DNA from: Gremmenia infestans | Taxonomy: Eukaryota > Ascomycota > Leotiomycetes > Helotiales > Hamatocanthoscyphaceae | Length of the DNA: 64,000 bases | Assembly: GCA_032629725.1 (NCBI GenBank) | Contig: JAFEVB010000007.1 | Span: 186,001 to 250,000 of the forward strand | Direction of reading: 5' to 3' | In this document: positions 55,293-64,000 of the stretch, one piece after another | Numbering within the stretch: the stretch's first letter is position 1 | Layout of the letters: the number at the start of each line of letters is the position of its first letter | Notes under the pieces: model-generated | What the model was told of the DNA's origin: nothing | The model's database searches: none | Seen by the model: the letters and a program-made list of their open reading frames with translations, nothing else | Made by a program: the position numbers and the translations under genes

Positions 55293-58200
55293 ATGCCAAT
55301 TCCTCATTTCACCTCTAGCTTTGTACGTCAAGGTCCCAGACTTGTCACCCACGGTTATGTACAATCTGTTGTCGCCGCCACACACGCTCAAACATACGCA
55401 AATAACCACCGGCAACGCCTCGGTCTAAATCGTCGTGCCAGCCAGGCAGGAAAGCGCCCGTCGTACCAATTACAAAATGCTTTTTACAGCACTACGCAGT
55501 CGAGTAGCGCTTTTGCGCAGGAGAGTCGATCAGAGAAGAGCGACTTAGGTCTAGCAGCATACTTCGAAAATTTAAGGAAGCAAAAGGTTTCAGGTGAAGA
55601 AGAGCCGGAATGGACGCAATTCCAATTCCAAAAGCGCATCGAATATAAGCCGCTTGAAGCAGAATCAACTGGCCATGCCGAGTCATCCAGGCCAGGAGTT
55701 GACAGGGCGTACAGCACTAGCGCGCTAGATGACTTCAAGAGGGTGGGATTGCATGAAGAAGAAAAGGTCGCTCTTGCAACGATTGATGCCGCCCTTGTGA
55801 AGGAGATCAATCTAAGGACCGACCAAGCAATTTTCGAGGCCGAATTAAGCGCCGTTGCTGCACGTGTACCCACACCTCCTATTGCCCCAACCCAGTCTCC
55901 TGCTCTTTCAACCATTGAATCTGGCTCCGATCGGACACCAACTAGTTCATATACGACAATCAGTACAGCTTCCGAGCTTCAGTCTCAAAGCTATGCAGAT
56001 CATCTTGCGAAATTGTCCCAGAGTGGAAAATATGTTGAGATTCCAGCTGTCTTTGAGGCCATGCTTGTGGCTGATATCCAGCCTAATGCAACTGCTTACA
56101 ATGCTCTGCTGGATGCTGCCATCCACCTTCCTGCGGAGAAGATCCAGGTTGTTCCTAAAGCTCTCGATGTTTACCAGGATATGCTTCGACGCAAAGTCTC
56201 TCCAAATACCCTCACCTACAATACTCTGATCGGACTGCTCTCTTCCCGATCCATTGAGGTTTCTTCGCTGAAACAGTCATTGGAGGAGAAACGTGTTCGC
56301 TTTGGTGGTATGGAAGAAGCGGGCAAGTTCATGCTCGCATCAAGTGAAGTTGAATTTGCTATCCTTGCGGAGGACGACAGACTCGACTTGGCAATTAGGC
56401 TGTTCAATGCATCGATATCGTATTTCAAGAATCGTTCATACCCTCCCGAGACTTATCACAAGTTGATCCAGGCCTGTTCTGCAGCAGGCAACATCCCAGA
56501 CATGCTCCGCCTGTATGAGCACATGGAATCAAGCAAGATTGTACCATTGGCAGCTTCTTTCCCGCCGATGATTAAGGGATTTGCACAAACTGGTGATTTG
56601 AGCAGTGCTGTTGAGTGCTACAACGAATACAAGGAATTGGCTATGGCACATGACAATGGTATGGTCGAGTTGAGCGATAGACATGATGGACAAGTCTATG
56701 CATCTGTTGTCAAGGCTTACATTACATCTGATCGCCTCGAGGGAGCCATCAAGTTCTACAACAAAATCATGCAATCTTGCGATTCCGATGTCACAATCAA
56801 GGACTCTATCGTCGACGGAGGATTTGTCCAAGGAATGTTAGACCGCGGTATGCTTCCGGATGCGCTTAGATGGGCAGGAAGTCTAGAGTCTTCTTCTAAA
56901 GCGGCTGCCATGAGCAAGATCGCGACCATCGCTGCTGACAAGGGAGACAAGTTGACTGCTGTAGCAGCATTTGCTCAGGTGCCATTAACCTTTGAGGGTA
57001 TTGCAACACCTGCCACTGCAATGCTTGCTCTTAGTATTCGGTATGGCGATGTTGTTTCAGCGCAAAAATACTGGCAAATTCTGTCTACTTCCGAGATGCA
57101 GCTGTCGTCATCTTTGATTGAGCCTATTGCAATGTACGCTGTGGCCATGATTGGTTCAGGACGGGTTGCAGAGGGCCTTTCTCAGTCCAGGGATATGTTT
57201 GCTCGTGTTCGTCAGTCAGCTGTCGGTTCAAATCCCCATATCGTTGACGAAGTCGAGGAAGGTATGGAGTTTGTTAACCAGTTCATGAACGCCCATGGTG
57301 TACGAGAAGTTCAGGCCCCAGAAACACCAGTCTCAGTTTACCAGCAATCCTTCACACCCAGCTTCGCACCGACACCTGTGCAATACCCAGCTACGCCAGC
57401 TTATGAAGACACTTACGACCCATATGCCTCGACGACAGACTTCAAAGGCTCTGCTATGATTGCAGATGAGCTTGAGCGAGGCAACAATGGTCGTTATAAG
57501 GTATCCCGGTTGAACGAGGCTCTGGGTAGATTCAGAAACATTCGCCGCGCTGGTCGCCACGTCCGTTACATCACCTACGCCAAGCTCATCACGGCAGCTG
57601 CACGAGAGGAGCGAATGAACTTGGTTCACGACATTCTTGGTATGGCACGAACTGATATCCCATTACTTCCTGAATATGCGATCGTTCGATATGGCTGGGT
57701 TTCGATCCTCGATGCTATGGTTGGAGCTTGCCTCAACCTCGGCAACCGTACCCTTGCCGCACGTTATCACGAAGAGCTTCTTGACATGGGTGCCTCACCA
57801 ACTGCGAATACCTTTGGTCTGTATATCACCACGTTGAAAGACTCAACAAAGACATTTGATGAGGCCACCGAGGCTGTCAAGATCTTCCACCGTGCCAAGT
57901 CTGAGGGTGTTGAGCCATCGTCATTCCTCTATAACGCTCTGATTGGCAAGCTTGGAAAGGCTCGTCGCATTGATGACTGCCTTTACTACTTCGCCGAGAT
58001 GCGCGGACTTGGTATTCGACCAACCAGCGTTACCTACGGTACCATTGTTAACGCCCTTTGCCGTGTCAGCGACGAGAAATTCGCTGAAGAGCTCTTCGAG
58101 GAGATGGAGTCGATGCCAAACTACAAGGCTAGACCTGCACCCTACAACAGCTTGATGCAATTTTATCTCACCACCAAGCGTGACAAGGGTAAGGTTTTGG

Positions 58201-58829
58201 CGTACTACGAGCGCATGAAGAGCAAGGGAATTGAGCCTACCAACCATACATACAAACTTCTCGTTGATACTCATGCCACTCTTGAGCCCATTGACATGAA
58301 TGCCGCTGAAGCTATCCTGGACAGCATCCGAAGCACTGGTGGGAAGCCGGAGGCAGTTCATTACTCTTCCTTGATTCATGCCAAGGGTTGTGTCTTGCAC
58401 GATATGGAGAGCGCCCGAGCAGTCTTTGACTCTGTCATGGCCGATTCCTCAATCCGTCCTCACGCATGCCTTTACCAATCTCTCTTCGAGTCAATGGTCG
58501 CCAACCACCGTGTTGCGGAGACGGAGCCTATCCTCCATGATATGTATCGCCGTGGTGTAGAGATGACTCCCTACATCGCCAATACCCTCGTCCACGGCTG
58601 GGCTAATGAATTAAACATCAGCAAGAGCAAGTCTATCTTTGATTCCGTCAGTCGCGAAAAGAGAGAGCCAAGCACATACGAGGCCATGACCCGAGCTTAC
58701 CTTGCCGTCGAAGATAGAGTAAGCGCGAATGGCATTGTGAAGGAGATGCTCAGCAGAGGATACCCTGGTGCCGTCTCCAACAAGATTCTTGAATTGCTCG
58801 GTGGTGGTCATGCTGAGAGCGCGATGTAA
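55293..58829 (+). CDS. Large pentatricopeptide repeat (PPR) protein, probably mitochondrial
   Basis: PPR proteins bind organellar RNA and control its stability or translation. This is a single exon of 1178 aa. The N-terminus is rich in Arg/Ser/Thr with few acids (HFTSSFVRQGPRLVTHG), consistent with a mitochondrial presequence. PPR units are visible at about residues 245-480 (PNATAYNALLDAAI, PNTLTYNTLIGLLS, PETYHKLIQACSAAGNIPDM) and 750-1150 (PSSFLYNALIGKLGKARRID, IRPTSVTYGTIVNALCRVSD, IEPTNHTYKLLVDTHATL). A Pro/Tyr/Thr-rich linker lies near residue 680. Size and two-block layout resemble fungal Pet309/CYA-5-like COX1 translation factors, but I cannot claim orthology. Base composition is uniform, with no sign of decay. 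Confidence 0.88.
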   Translation: MPIPHFTSSFVRQGPRLVTHGYVQSVVAATHAQTYANNHRQRLGLNRRASQAGKRPSYQLQNAFYSTTQSSSAFAQESRSEKSDLGLAAYFENLRKQKVSGEEEPEWTQFQFQKRIEYKPLEAESTGHAESSRPGVDRAYSTSALDDFKRVGLHEEEKVALATIDAALVKEINLRTDQAIFEAELSAVAARVPTPPIAPTQSPALSTIESGSDRTPTSSYTTISTASELQSQSYADHLAKLSQSGKYVEIPAVFEAMLVADIQPNATAYNALLDAAIHLPAEKIQVVPKALDVYQDMLRRKVSPNTLTYNTLIGLLSSRSIEVSSLKQSLEEKRVRFGGMEEAGKFMLASSEVEFAILAEDDRLDLAIRLFNASISYFKNRSYPPETYHKLIQACSAAGNIPDMLRLYEHMESSKIVPLAASFPPMIKGFAQTGDLSSAVECYNEYKELAMAHDNGMVELSDRHDGQVYASVVKAYITSDRLEGAIKFYNKIMQSCDSDVTIKDSIVDGGFVQGMLDRGMLPDALRWAGSLESSSKAAAMSKIATIAADKGDKLTAVAAFAQVPLTFEGIATPATAMLALSIRYGDVVSAQKYWQILSTSEMQLSSSLIEPIAMYAVAMIGSGRVAEGLSQSRDMFARVRQSAVGSNPHIVDEVEEGMEFVNQFMNAHGVREVQAPETPVSVYQQSFTPSFAPTPVQYPATPAYEDTYDPYASTTDFKGSAMIADELERGNNGRYKVSRLNEALGRFRNIRRAGRHVRYITYAKLITAAAREERMNLVHDILGMARTDIPLLPEYAIVRYGWVSILDAMVGACLNLGNRTLAARYHEELLDMGASPTANTFGLYITTLKDSTKTFDEATEAVKIFHRAKSEGVEPSSFLYNALIGKLGKARRIDDCLYYFAEMRGLGIRPTSVTYGTIVNALCRVSDEKFAEELFEEMESMPNYKARPAPYNSLMQFYLTTKRDKGKVLAYYERMKSKGIEPTNHTYKLLVDTHATLEPIDMNAAEAILDSIRSTGGKPEAVHYSSLIHAKGCVLHDMESARAVFDSVMADSSIRPHACLYQSLFESMVANHRVAETEPILHDMYRRGVEMTPYIANTLVHGWANELNISKSKSIFDSVSREKREPSTYEAMTRAYLAVEDRVSANGIVKEMLSRGYPGAVSNKILELLGGGHAESAM

Positions 58830-59566
58830 TTGGCTCCTGTCGATTTCCTCGAGGCTTCTCGCAATACCCCTTTGGTCCTTCTCGTCTATATTTCAACCTT
58901 CATCGGGTCGTTGCATATAGTCGAACTTGGTTTTTGCGTGGAACCGTCCACTTTTCCTTTGTCATTGATACCCGTGCCATTGCACATTTCGAGAAGAATC
59001 TGGCTTGGGTATCATCTCATCTAGCCTTTTCTTTTGTAAGCTTGCTTATTTGTTCTGCTTTGGGCGGTAAAAGTATTGCTCTGTTGCGTGTACCAACATT
59101 GAGCCGAGGCGTTTCGGGTCGGGGAGGGAGAAGAGAGCTACTTTAAGCGGGCGTTGGCTGGGTGGACGACTTCGGAAGAAAAATCTCAACTCTTATTTAC
59201 AGAAAAGACAGAACAAGGTGAGCTCGGGTCGGTGTTTATTTGGTATCCTGAAAACATATATGGATGGATCGACGGATGGATATGGCAGTGTTCGCCGAGG
59301 GATGAAATAGATGTGTAATACTATCAGAATACAACAAGAAAATTGCATTCACAAATTGGGTATCTTCGCTATCCTATGTCCTGTCCTGTCCTGCCTGGTA
59401 TCTTCTTCCTCTGCGCATTCCCTTTCCTCACCTTCTCTGCTACTCCCAAAACACCAGCGCCACTTCAAATTCCCGCTGGTTCCTTTATTCCACCGCCCTT
59501 ACTTCATTTCTCCCTCCCCGCCACAACCGGCCCCCGGCTTACGCCTCCTTCCTTCCCCCCGCTCCC
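58830..59566. other. Convergent intergenic region
   Basis: About 740 bp after the PPR gene. The plus strand is C/T-rich from 59390 to 59560, antisense to the following small gene's 3' end. No further gene is supported. Confidence 0.4.
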
Positions 59567-59806
59567 TCACGAAAATCCAGATCCCGGCCTCCTCATGGAA
59601 TGCCTCTTACTCCTCTTTTGCTTCTCCGCGCCCTTGATGACCTCCTCGTAATACGGGTATCCCACACGGATCGGCTGGTGGTCATTTGGAAGAGGAAGTT
59701 GCTGTTGGTCTTTCTTCGGTTTTAATCTTGAACAACATGGTTTTGAAGATGGTTTTGAGAATGATGATGTGGAGGTGGTGGAATGCGAGGAGTGTGAGGC
59801 GCCCAT
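59567..59806 (-). CDS. Small protein with N-myristoylation signal, family not recognised
   Basis: The frame from ATG 59806 gives 79 aa. It begins MGASHSSHS, matching the N-myristoylation consensus (Gly2, small residues at 3-4, Ser6). After a Ser/Thr-rich stretch it has KPCCSRLKPKKD, a dicysteine next to lysines, suited to palmitoylation and acidic-lipid binding. A more ordered segment, IRVGYPYYEEVIKGAEKQKR, follows, and the end is basic (SKRHSMRRPGSGFS). The frame extends upstream to a GTG at 59881, but Gly2 makes the ATG start more attractive. I infer a membrane-anchored cytosolic adaptor-like protein; the function is unknown. Its coding status is uncertain because of its size. Confidence 0.5.
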   Translation of the reverse strand: MGASHSSHSTTSTSSFSKPSSKPCCSRLKPKKDQQQLPLPNDHQPIRVGYPYYEEVIKGAEKQKRSKRHSMRRPGSGFS

Positions 59807-62182
59807 TTCTTGGGGGGTGGGTTTGTATTGAATTGTAGTTGTAGGTGTACTTGTACTTGTAGTTGAGGGGCTTCTTGACACTTATTGATTGTATCTCAAA
59901 TAATGAATGACAAAGCGAGTGAGTGGATGTAGAAGTTGGCTTTGGATTTTAAAAGGGGAATGATGAGTGATGAATGAGGAAGATAGATGTTTAATTAATA
60001 ATGAATAGTTTTAAGTAGCTAGGGATTTTCTTTGTCTTGTTTTGTTTCGAGGAAGCGGAGCGCACAGGTTGCCTATTCTCGCCGACTCTTTGTCGTGCGG
60101 CGGCGTAAGCTTTGATCCGTGTCCGTCGGTCGCGACTATGGGCCGTGGCCGCGCTTTCCTTTTTGGTTTTTTTCCTTCCTCTTTTTCTTTTGACTTCGGC
60201 CGTACGTCTAGTCTTTTTTTTTGTCAGCGGTGAGAGGATGATGAGGAGGAGAATTGATTACATATGTTTAGCATGAGTCGAGTTGAGTGTAGATCTAGAA
60301 GAGTTTCTTCTTGTTTAAGTTATAGGAGTGGAGTGGAGTGGGTTTCCGTCCGGACATTCCAGAGTGCCCGTGCTATTTATTTTCGTTTGTCTTGGCATCT
60401 GTTGGAAAAGAGCTTTTTCCTTCCTGGTGAGTGACCAGACCGTCTTTTGACCAATTCTCGGCTCCGAATGAGTGCGAGGAGTCCGAAGACCCGAAGGATG
60501 AAAAGAGAGACTCCAAGAATCCTGATGCGGGGTACTGTACATGGGGATCTCTAGAATAAGAAATACTTCGCAGGAGGAACTTCAAGGAAGTCACTCAGCC
60601 TTGCGATGATCATTATGGGATGAATGTACATTTGTGGATCCTTCTCCACGTCAGCAGAGAGCGAAGAGGCTTATTCTTTCCTATACTCGTAGACGCGTTC
60701 TGGATATCGTCAAGTTTTGTATAGCTTCATGGAGAACGCGCGACTGGAAAATTGCACTTTGATGATAGAATTTCCTGGAAATATATATCGTAGTCCTTTT
60801 ATGACGGATTTGACTGACCTGGAGGGGCTTATTCTAGGTTCCTTTTTTTGGTTGTGTAAGTAGACCAGCCCCCGAGGCTGTGACTCTATAGCTGAAGGAT
60901 GCAGTCTGGTCAGACGGGCGAACGTTCTTGCCATAGCTACCCAGGTAGGTATTTATGTATTTCAACACGGACTGATTATAATCATACCATCAAACTACCT
61001 ATAGGCTTGCTTTCAGCGCTCGATAAATCGTTGCTTCAGATACCGCTACATTTTACACTCCCATACCGGGAGAGCCAGAGTCATTGAGGTCGTTCTACAA
61101 GTGCGTCTCTTGCGCCAATTCCGCTCATTGCATACAACTGCCTGAGATATCATCATATCAATTCGTTCGCGGATACCTCAATTCTGTGGATGCGACTTCC
61201 TCACCTACCGCTCTTCCCCAGTTCGCCCTCCGGATCTCCACGACCCGCTCAATTCCCAACCCCAACGCGCCTTCCTCCCTTTCAGTCCCGCTGCTGGCCC
61301 CAACTATTCCTCCCACCTCGCTTTCTTTCCGCTCTTCCTTTTTCTTTCCTACCCCTCCATCCCATTTATTCTCGCAAACCGATGCAAACTCATAACGCGG
61401 CCCGCTCGACCTTAGTTTTGGAAAAGTAGATCTAGCGAAAGCAGTGCTGTCGCTGGCTAGGTTAACCCCGGACTTCTGTCCCTCTGTATGGGGCCTCAGG
61501 AAAAGCTGTTCGTTAGATCGCGAAGTACACTCTATTATTGATGCTCGACTAGTGAAAGGCCTCTCGATGCATATCTCTTTGCAATTATCTTATCTTCTTT
61601 CTGTGGAGGCAAGAGGCATGTCGATGCAGCCTTTTTCAGATGCCTCGGTGCTCTGATTCGGACACGAAAGGATTATCAGCGGCTGCATGGAATGTGGTTC
61701 GGTCGACAATCGGAAAGCATAGTGAGTTGTCTTGTGACATTCGTAGTTTCATTGATATTAGCTTACCCACGACGTAGTCTCACTATGTTGGTGGATTGAG
61801 GAATTATTTGGGATGCGCAACTCCACACTTCGCCGCATACGTCAATCCAATATCCCAAGTCTTTTAGATATAGGCCGACCTACCAGGCTCGCGGTCGATG
61901 TGTTTTCTATTCGAACAGTACTATAATTTTGCTAACTAGGTCGACGAGTTTGAGCTAGCTTATGCCTCGGTTACATAGTAAAGTTTACTACTGCTACCCA
62001 ACTAACTCCATTTACTCGATATGTTATAAGAGGAAATATTTGCATGACCAAAATTGCAAAAAAATCATCAGTGGGACCGTGTTAATCGTTTTACAGGGCA
62101 ACAAGGGAACTCCTCTTAAACACGCACTGACAGCTTGAAAATTGCGGTCTCGCAAGCAAAGTGTTCATTCATGATCCCCAAG
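59807..62182. other. 2.4-kb gene-poor region
   Basis: No secure gene. A pyrimidine-rich stretch at 61180-61380 on the plus strand looks like a promoter or leader, but I could not find a coding exon downstream of it. GGAGT repeats occur near 60326-60340. Short frames at 60042-60233, 60710-60934 and 61444-61656 show no protein-like pattern. A non-coding transcript is possible. Confidence 0.35.
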
Positions 62183-62992
62183 CTAGTACCTATTATACTG
62201 CCCTCCCATCTGATTACCGTCTCCATACCCATAGTATCCACCTTCGTCTCCGGGTCCAATAAATTCACGCTTCATCATGGCTCGATCCATCATCTCGGCT
62301 TCCATCTCGCTCTCATGATCTTCAACATATGGTGATCTGTAGTTGCCCATGGCGGCGCGAGCATGAGGTCCATACGGCATTCGAGGGCGATCCATGCGTT
62401 GAGGATCAAAGATGCTGCTGGCAGCTGGAGAATTGTATGGTGACCTTTGTCCAAGACCCATACCAGGAGACATCCCGTCGGCCATCCCGCCACCCAAACC
62501 GCCTCCTAATCCTCCCATCATTGCCGCTCTTGCTCCGAGAAGACGGTCTTGAGAGCCCATACCTCGTGCTGATAGCCCATCGCGTAGAAGCGACCCTCGA
62601 CGGCGACCAGCCATATCATCATCCATGTAGGGCATTCTTGGATCAAGTGATGGAGAGCCTCTAACTCCATAAGCGCCGCGACCTATCATAGGGTTTCTTG
62701 GGAGTCCTCCTCCAAGTCCTCCTCGTAGACCGCCTCCTCCCAAACCACCCCCAAGATCCCCTGCAAGCCCTCCAAGCCCAGATCCTGAGCTATCCAGAAG
62801 GTTGTTTCCCATGGATCCTCGTCGCCGATAAAGCATTGGCTGGTCACCTAGTCGGCCCTGCCCTTCCCGTCCATATCCTGTCCTGTCTCGACGACCTAGA
62901 CTATTGGTAGTAAGGCTATCGTTAAAGTCGCATCGTGAACTGCACCTCCGATCACGGCATTGATTTTCACGTCCTGATCTGTCTGAAAACAT
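62183..62992 (-). CDS. Glycine-rich low-complexity protein, family not recognised
   Basis: This is a frame of 269 aa from ATG 62992. The N-terminus is Arg/Cys-rich (DRSGRENQCRDRRCSSRC). RGR/RDR-type and GYGREGQGR segments resemble RNA-binding tails. A central block of GLGGGLGGG repeats (about residues 70-100 and 155-175) alternates with MRM-type motifs (RMPYMDDDMAGRRRGSLL, PQRMDRPRMPYGPHARAAM). The end is Tyr/Gly-rich (GGYYGYGDGNQMGGQYNRY). A possible acceptor (tgttttcag, just after the ATG) means an upstream exon could replace this start. Low complexity prevents a family call; a disordered RNA-associated or structural protein is a guess. Confidence 0.55.
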   Translation of the reverse strand: MFSDRSGRENQCRDRRCSSRCDFNDSLTTNSLGRRDRTGYGREGQGRLGDQPMLYRRRGSMGNNLLDSSGSGLGGLAGDLGGGLGGGGLRGGLGGGLPRNPMIGRGAYGVRGSPSLDPRMPYMDDDMAGRRRGSLLRDGLSARGMGSQDRLLGARAAMMGGLGGGLGGGMADGMSPGMGLGQRSPYNSPAASSIFDPQRMDRPRMPYGPHARAAMGNYRSPYVEDHESEMEAEMMDRAMMKREFIGPGDEGGYYGYGDGNQMGGQYNRY

Positions 62993-64000
62993 AATTCGAA
63001 TTCAAGAATAGAGAGGATGAAGTATCCAGCAAATAAGGGGAATGGATTTACAATATGGGCAGCGGGGGGTTGCGCAAAACGCAACGCACACATGTGGAAC
63101 AACGAATGACAGCAAACCATTTCGAAATCAGACCATACCAATTACTATAGGAGACAAAAGACCACTGAGTATGCAAGCCACGAGCTCTTCGGGCAAATGC
63201 AAACGCAAACAACAACGTGCCAGCAATGAGATTGGTGCAAGCTGTAAAAGAAACATATCGGCTGATATAAACGACTTATGGTTGGAGGGAGGAGGCATTG
63301 TTTGCTGCCGGAGACTTACACGCCACCAGCTATGACATTTATTCACTACCGGTATGTCAAAAACGACCTGTGCGACCACCTTCCTGGCAAGCTGTGTGAG
63401 CAGATACACAAGTGAGTCATGTTGGAAGCCAACCAAGACGCCCATCACCAGCAGCAAGTGATTGCCTCAAGTCCACGTCCTGCAACCCGGGGTTTGCCAA
63501 CATAGTACTGTAAGAGCAAACAATGCAAGATCCCCCACTTGGAGAGAGCCGCAGAACGGTGAACGGTGACGGTGTCTCGATTCCGCAGCAGATCAATCGG
63601 TGATACTGCAGATTGCAGAGATTCCAGCATCCATCCCCACCATTTCCGGGGCGACTCGGAAGTCTTGTAGATGCGTATCGAGTTGGACGCTCTAAGACTG
63701 TAGAACGGTTTGAGAGCCCGAGGACAGAAATAGCGACGCCATGAGGTAGTGCTTGGACTGGATCAAGACGCGTCTAAAATTCGGAGAATCTGTTGATCTA
63801 TGTAGGGCTTGCCAGGCCACATCAGACCGGGCCAGCCAGGGCTTCGAGAAACATCCATGACGCACAAGTTGCTGGAGCTCGTCTTCCTCTGAACACACTG
63901 AATATCTGCCTTAGCTAGAGTAGGTACCTTTACTAGATAATATAGCATTATATACCCGTAATTTTCTGGTATTCAGCATGAAAACGTTCCAAGAATTCGT
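62993..64000. other. Upstream region of the glycine-rich gene, to window end
   Basis: About 1 kb. Minus-strand frames at 63457-63128 (with an internal ATG at 63296 giving MPPPSNHKSFISAD) and 63948-63692 could contain upstream exons of the glycine-rich gene, but none joins convincingly. No other element recognised. Confidence 0.3.

Noticed and set aside
1..64000. tRNA, 5S rRNA, CRISPR arrays and transposon coding regions
   Set aside because: By-eye search for tRNA B-box words (GGTTCGANNCC and complement), rRNA-like blocks, spaced direct repeats and transposase/reverse transcriptase motifs found none; a covariance-model scan would be decisive.

Overview
The window is nuclear DNA of a filamentous ascomycete (Pezizomycotina). 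Its protein genes are split by short introns of about 47-80 nt, mostly with GTAAGT/GTATGT donors and CTGAC/CTAAC branch sites. Leaders are pyrimidine-rich, and several families are typical of filamentous fungi (HET domain, Zn2Cys6 factor, Arb1). The gene content and codon style fit Leotiomycetes, but the class is inference. I saw no rRNA, tRNA, intact transposon or CRISPR. All exon models were built by eye from frame, splice signals and family alignment.

Layout. 1-1304 (-) 5' part of CLP1; 1545-5025 (+) a decayed tandem array of an unrecognised domain family; 6337-7400 (-) inositol polyphosphate multikinase; 8610-10685 (+) Arb1; 11404-12690 (+) prolyl 4-hydroxylase; 12978-14127 (-) PQ-loop membrane protein; 14717-15201 (+) EthD-like protein; 15905-17454 (+) WDR79/TCAB1-like WD40 protein; 17602-21001 (-) large protein that may be a Zip2/SHOC1-type XPF-like meiotic factor; 21749-23352 (-) NUP49; 23530-24662 (+) FIP1; a 3.9-kb gap with coding-like minus-strand frames; 28593-30936 (+) unrecognised 725-aa protein; 32176-32860 (-) hemerythrin HHE protein; 33401-34683 (+) XAP5; 34956-35306 (-) small membrane protein; 36319-37304 (-) TTC1-like TPR protein; 37505-38451 (+) HAD phosphatase; 38610-41201 (-) GPAT/DHAPAT-type acyltransferase ending in a PTS1-like tripeptide; 41492-42256 (+) POP4; 42929-45235 (-) Zn2Cys6 factor; 47452-48904 (+) ASA1; 49539-51680 (+) HET protein; 52579-54112 (-) ERG8; 55293-58829 (+) large PPR protein; 59567-59806 (-) small protein with an N-myristoylation signal; 62183-62992 (-) glycine-rich protein.

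Most genes are housekeeping and unrelated in pathway. RNA metabolism is well represented: CLP1 and FIP1 (pre-mRNA cleavage/polyadenylation), POP4 (RNase P/MRP), the WDR79-like protein (small RNP biogenesis), XAP5 (spliceosome-associated), Arb1 (siRNA loading) and NUP49 (nuclear pore). Several pairs are divergent and share very short promoters: NUP49/FIP1 (177 bp), TTC1-like/HAD (200 bp) and acyltransferase/POP4 (290 bp).

The least explained parts are the broken tandem array at 1.5-5.0 kb, the Zip2-like candidate, the 725-aa protein and the gene-poor stretches at 24.7-28.6, 45.2-47.5 and 59.8-62.2 kb.
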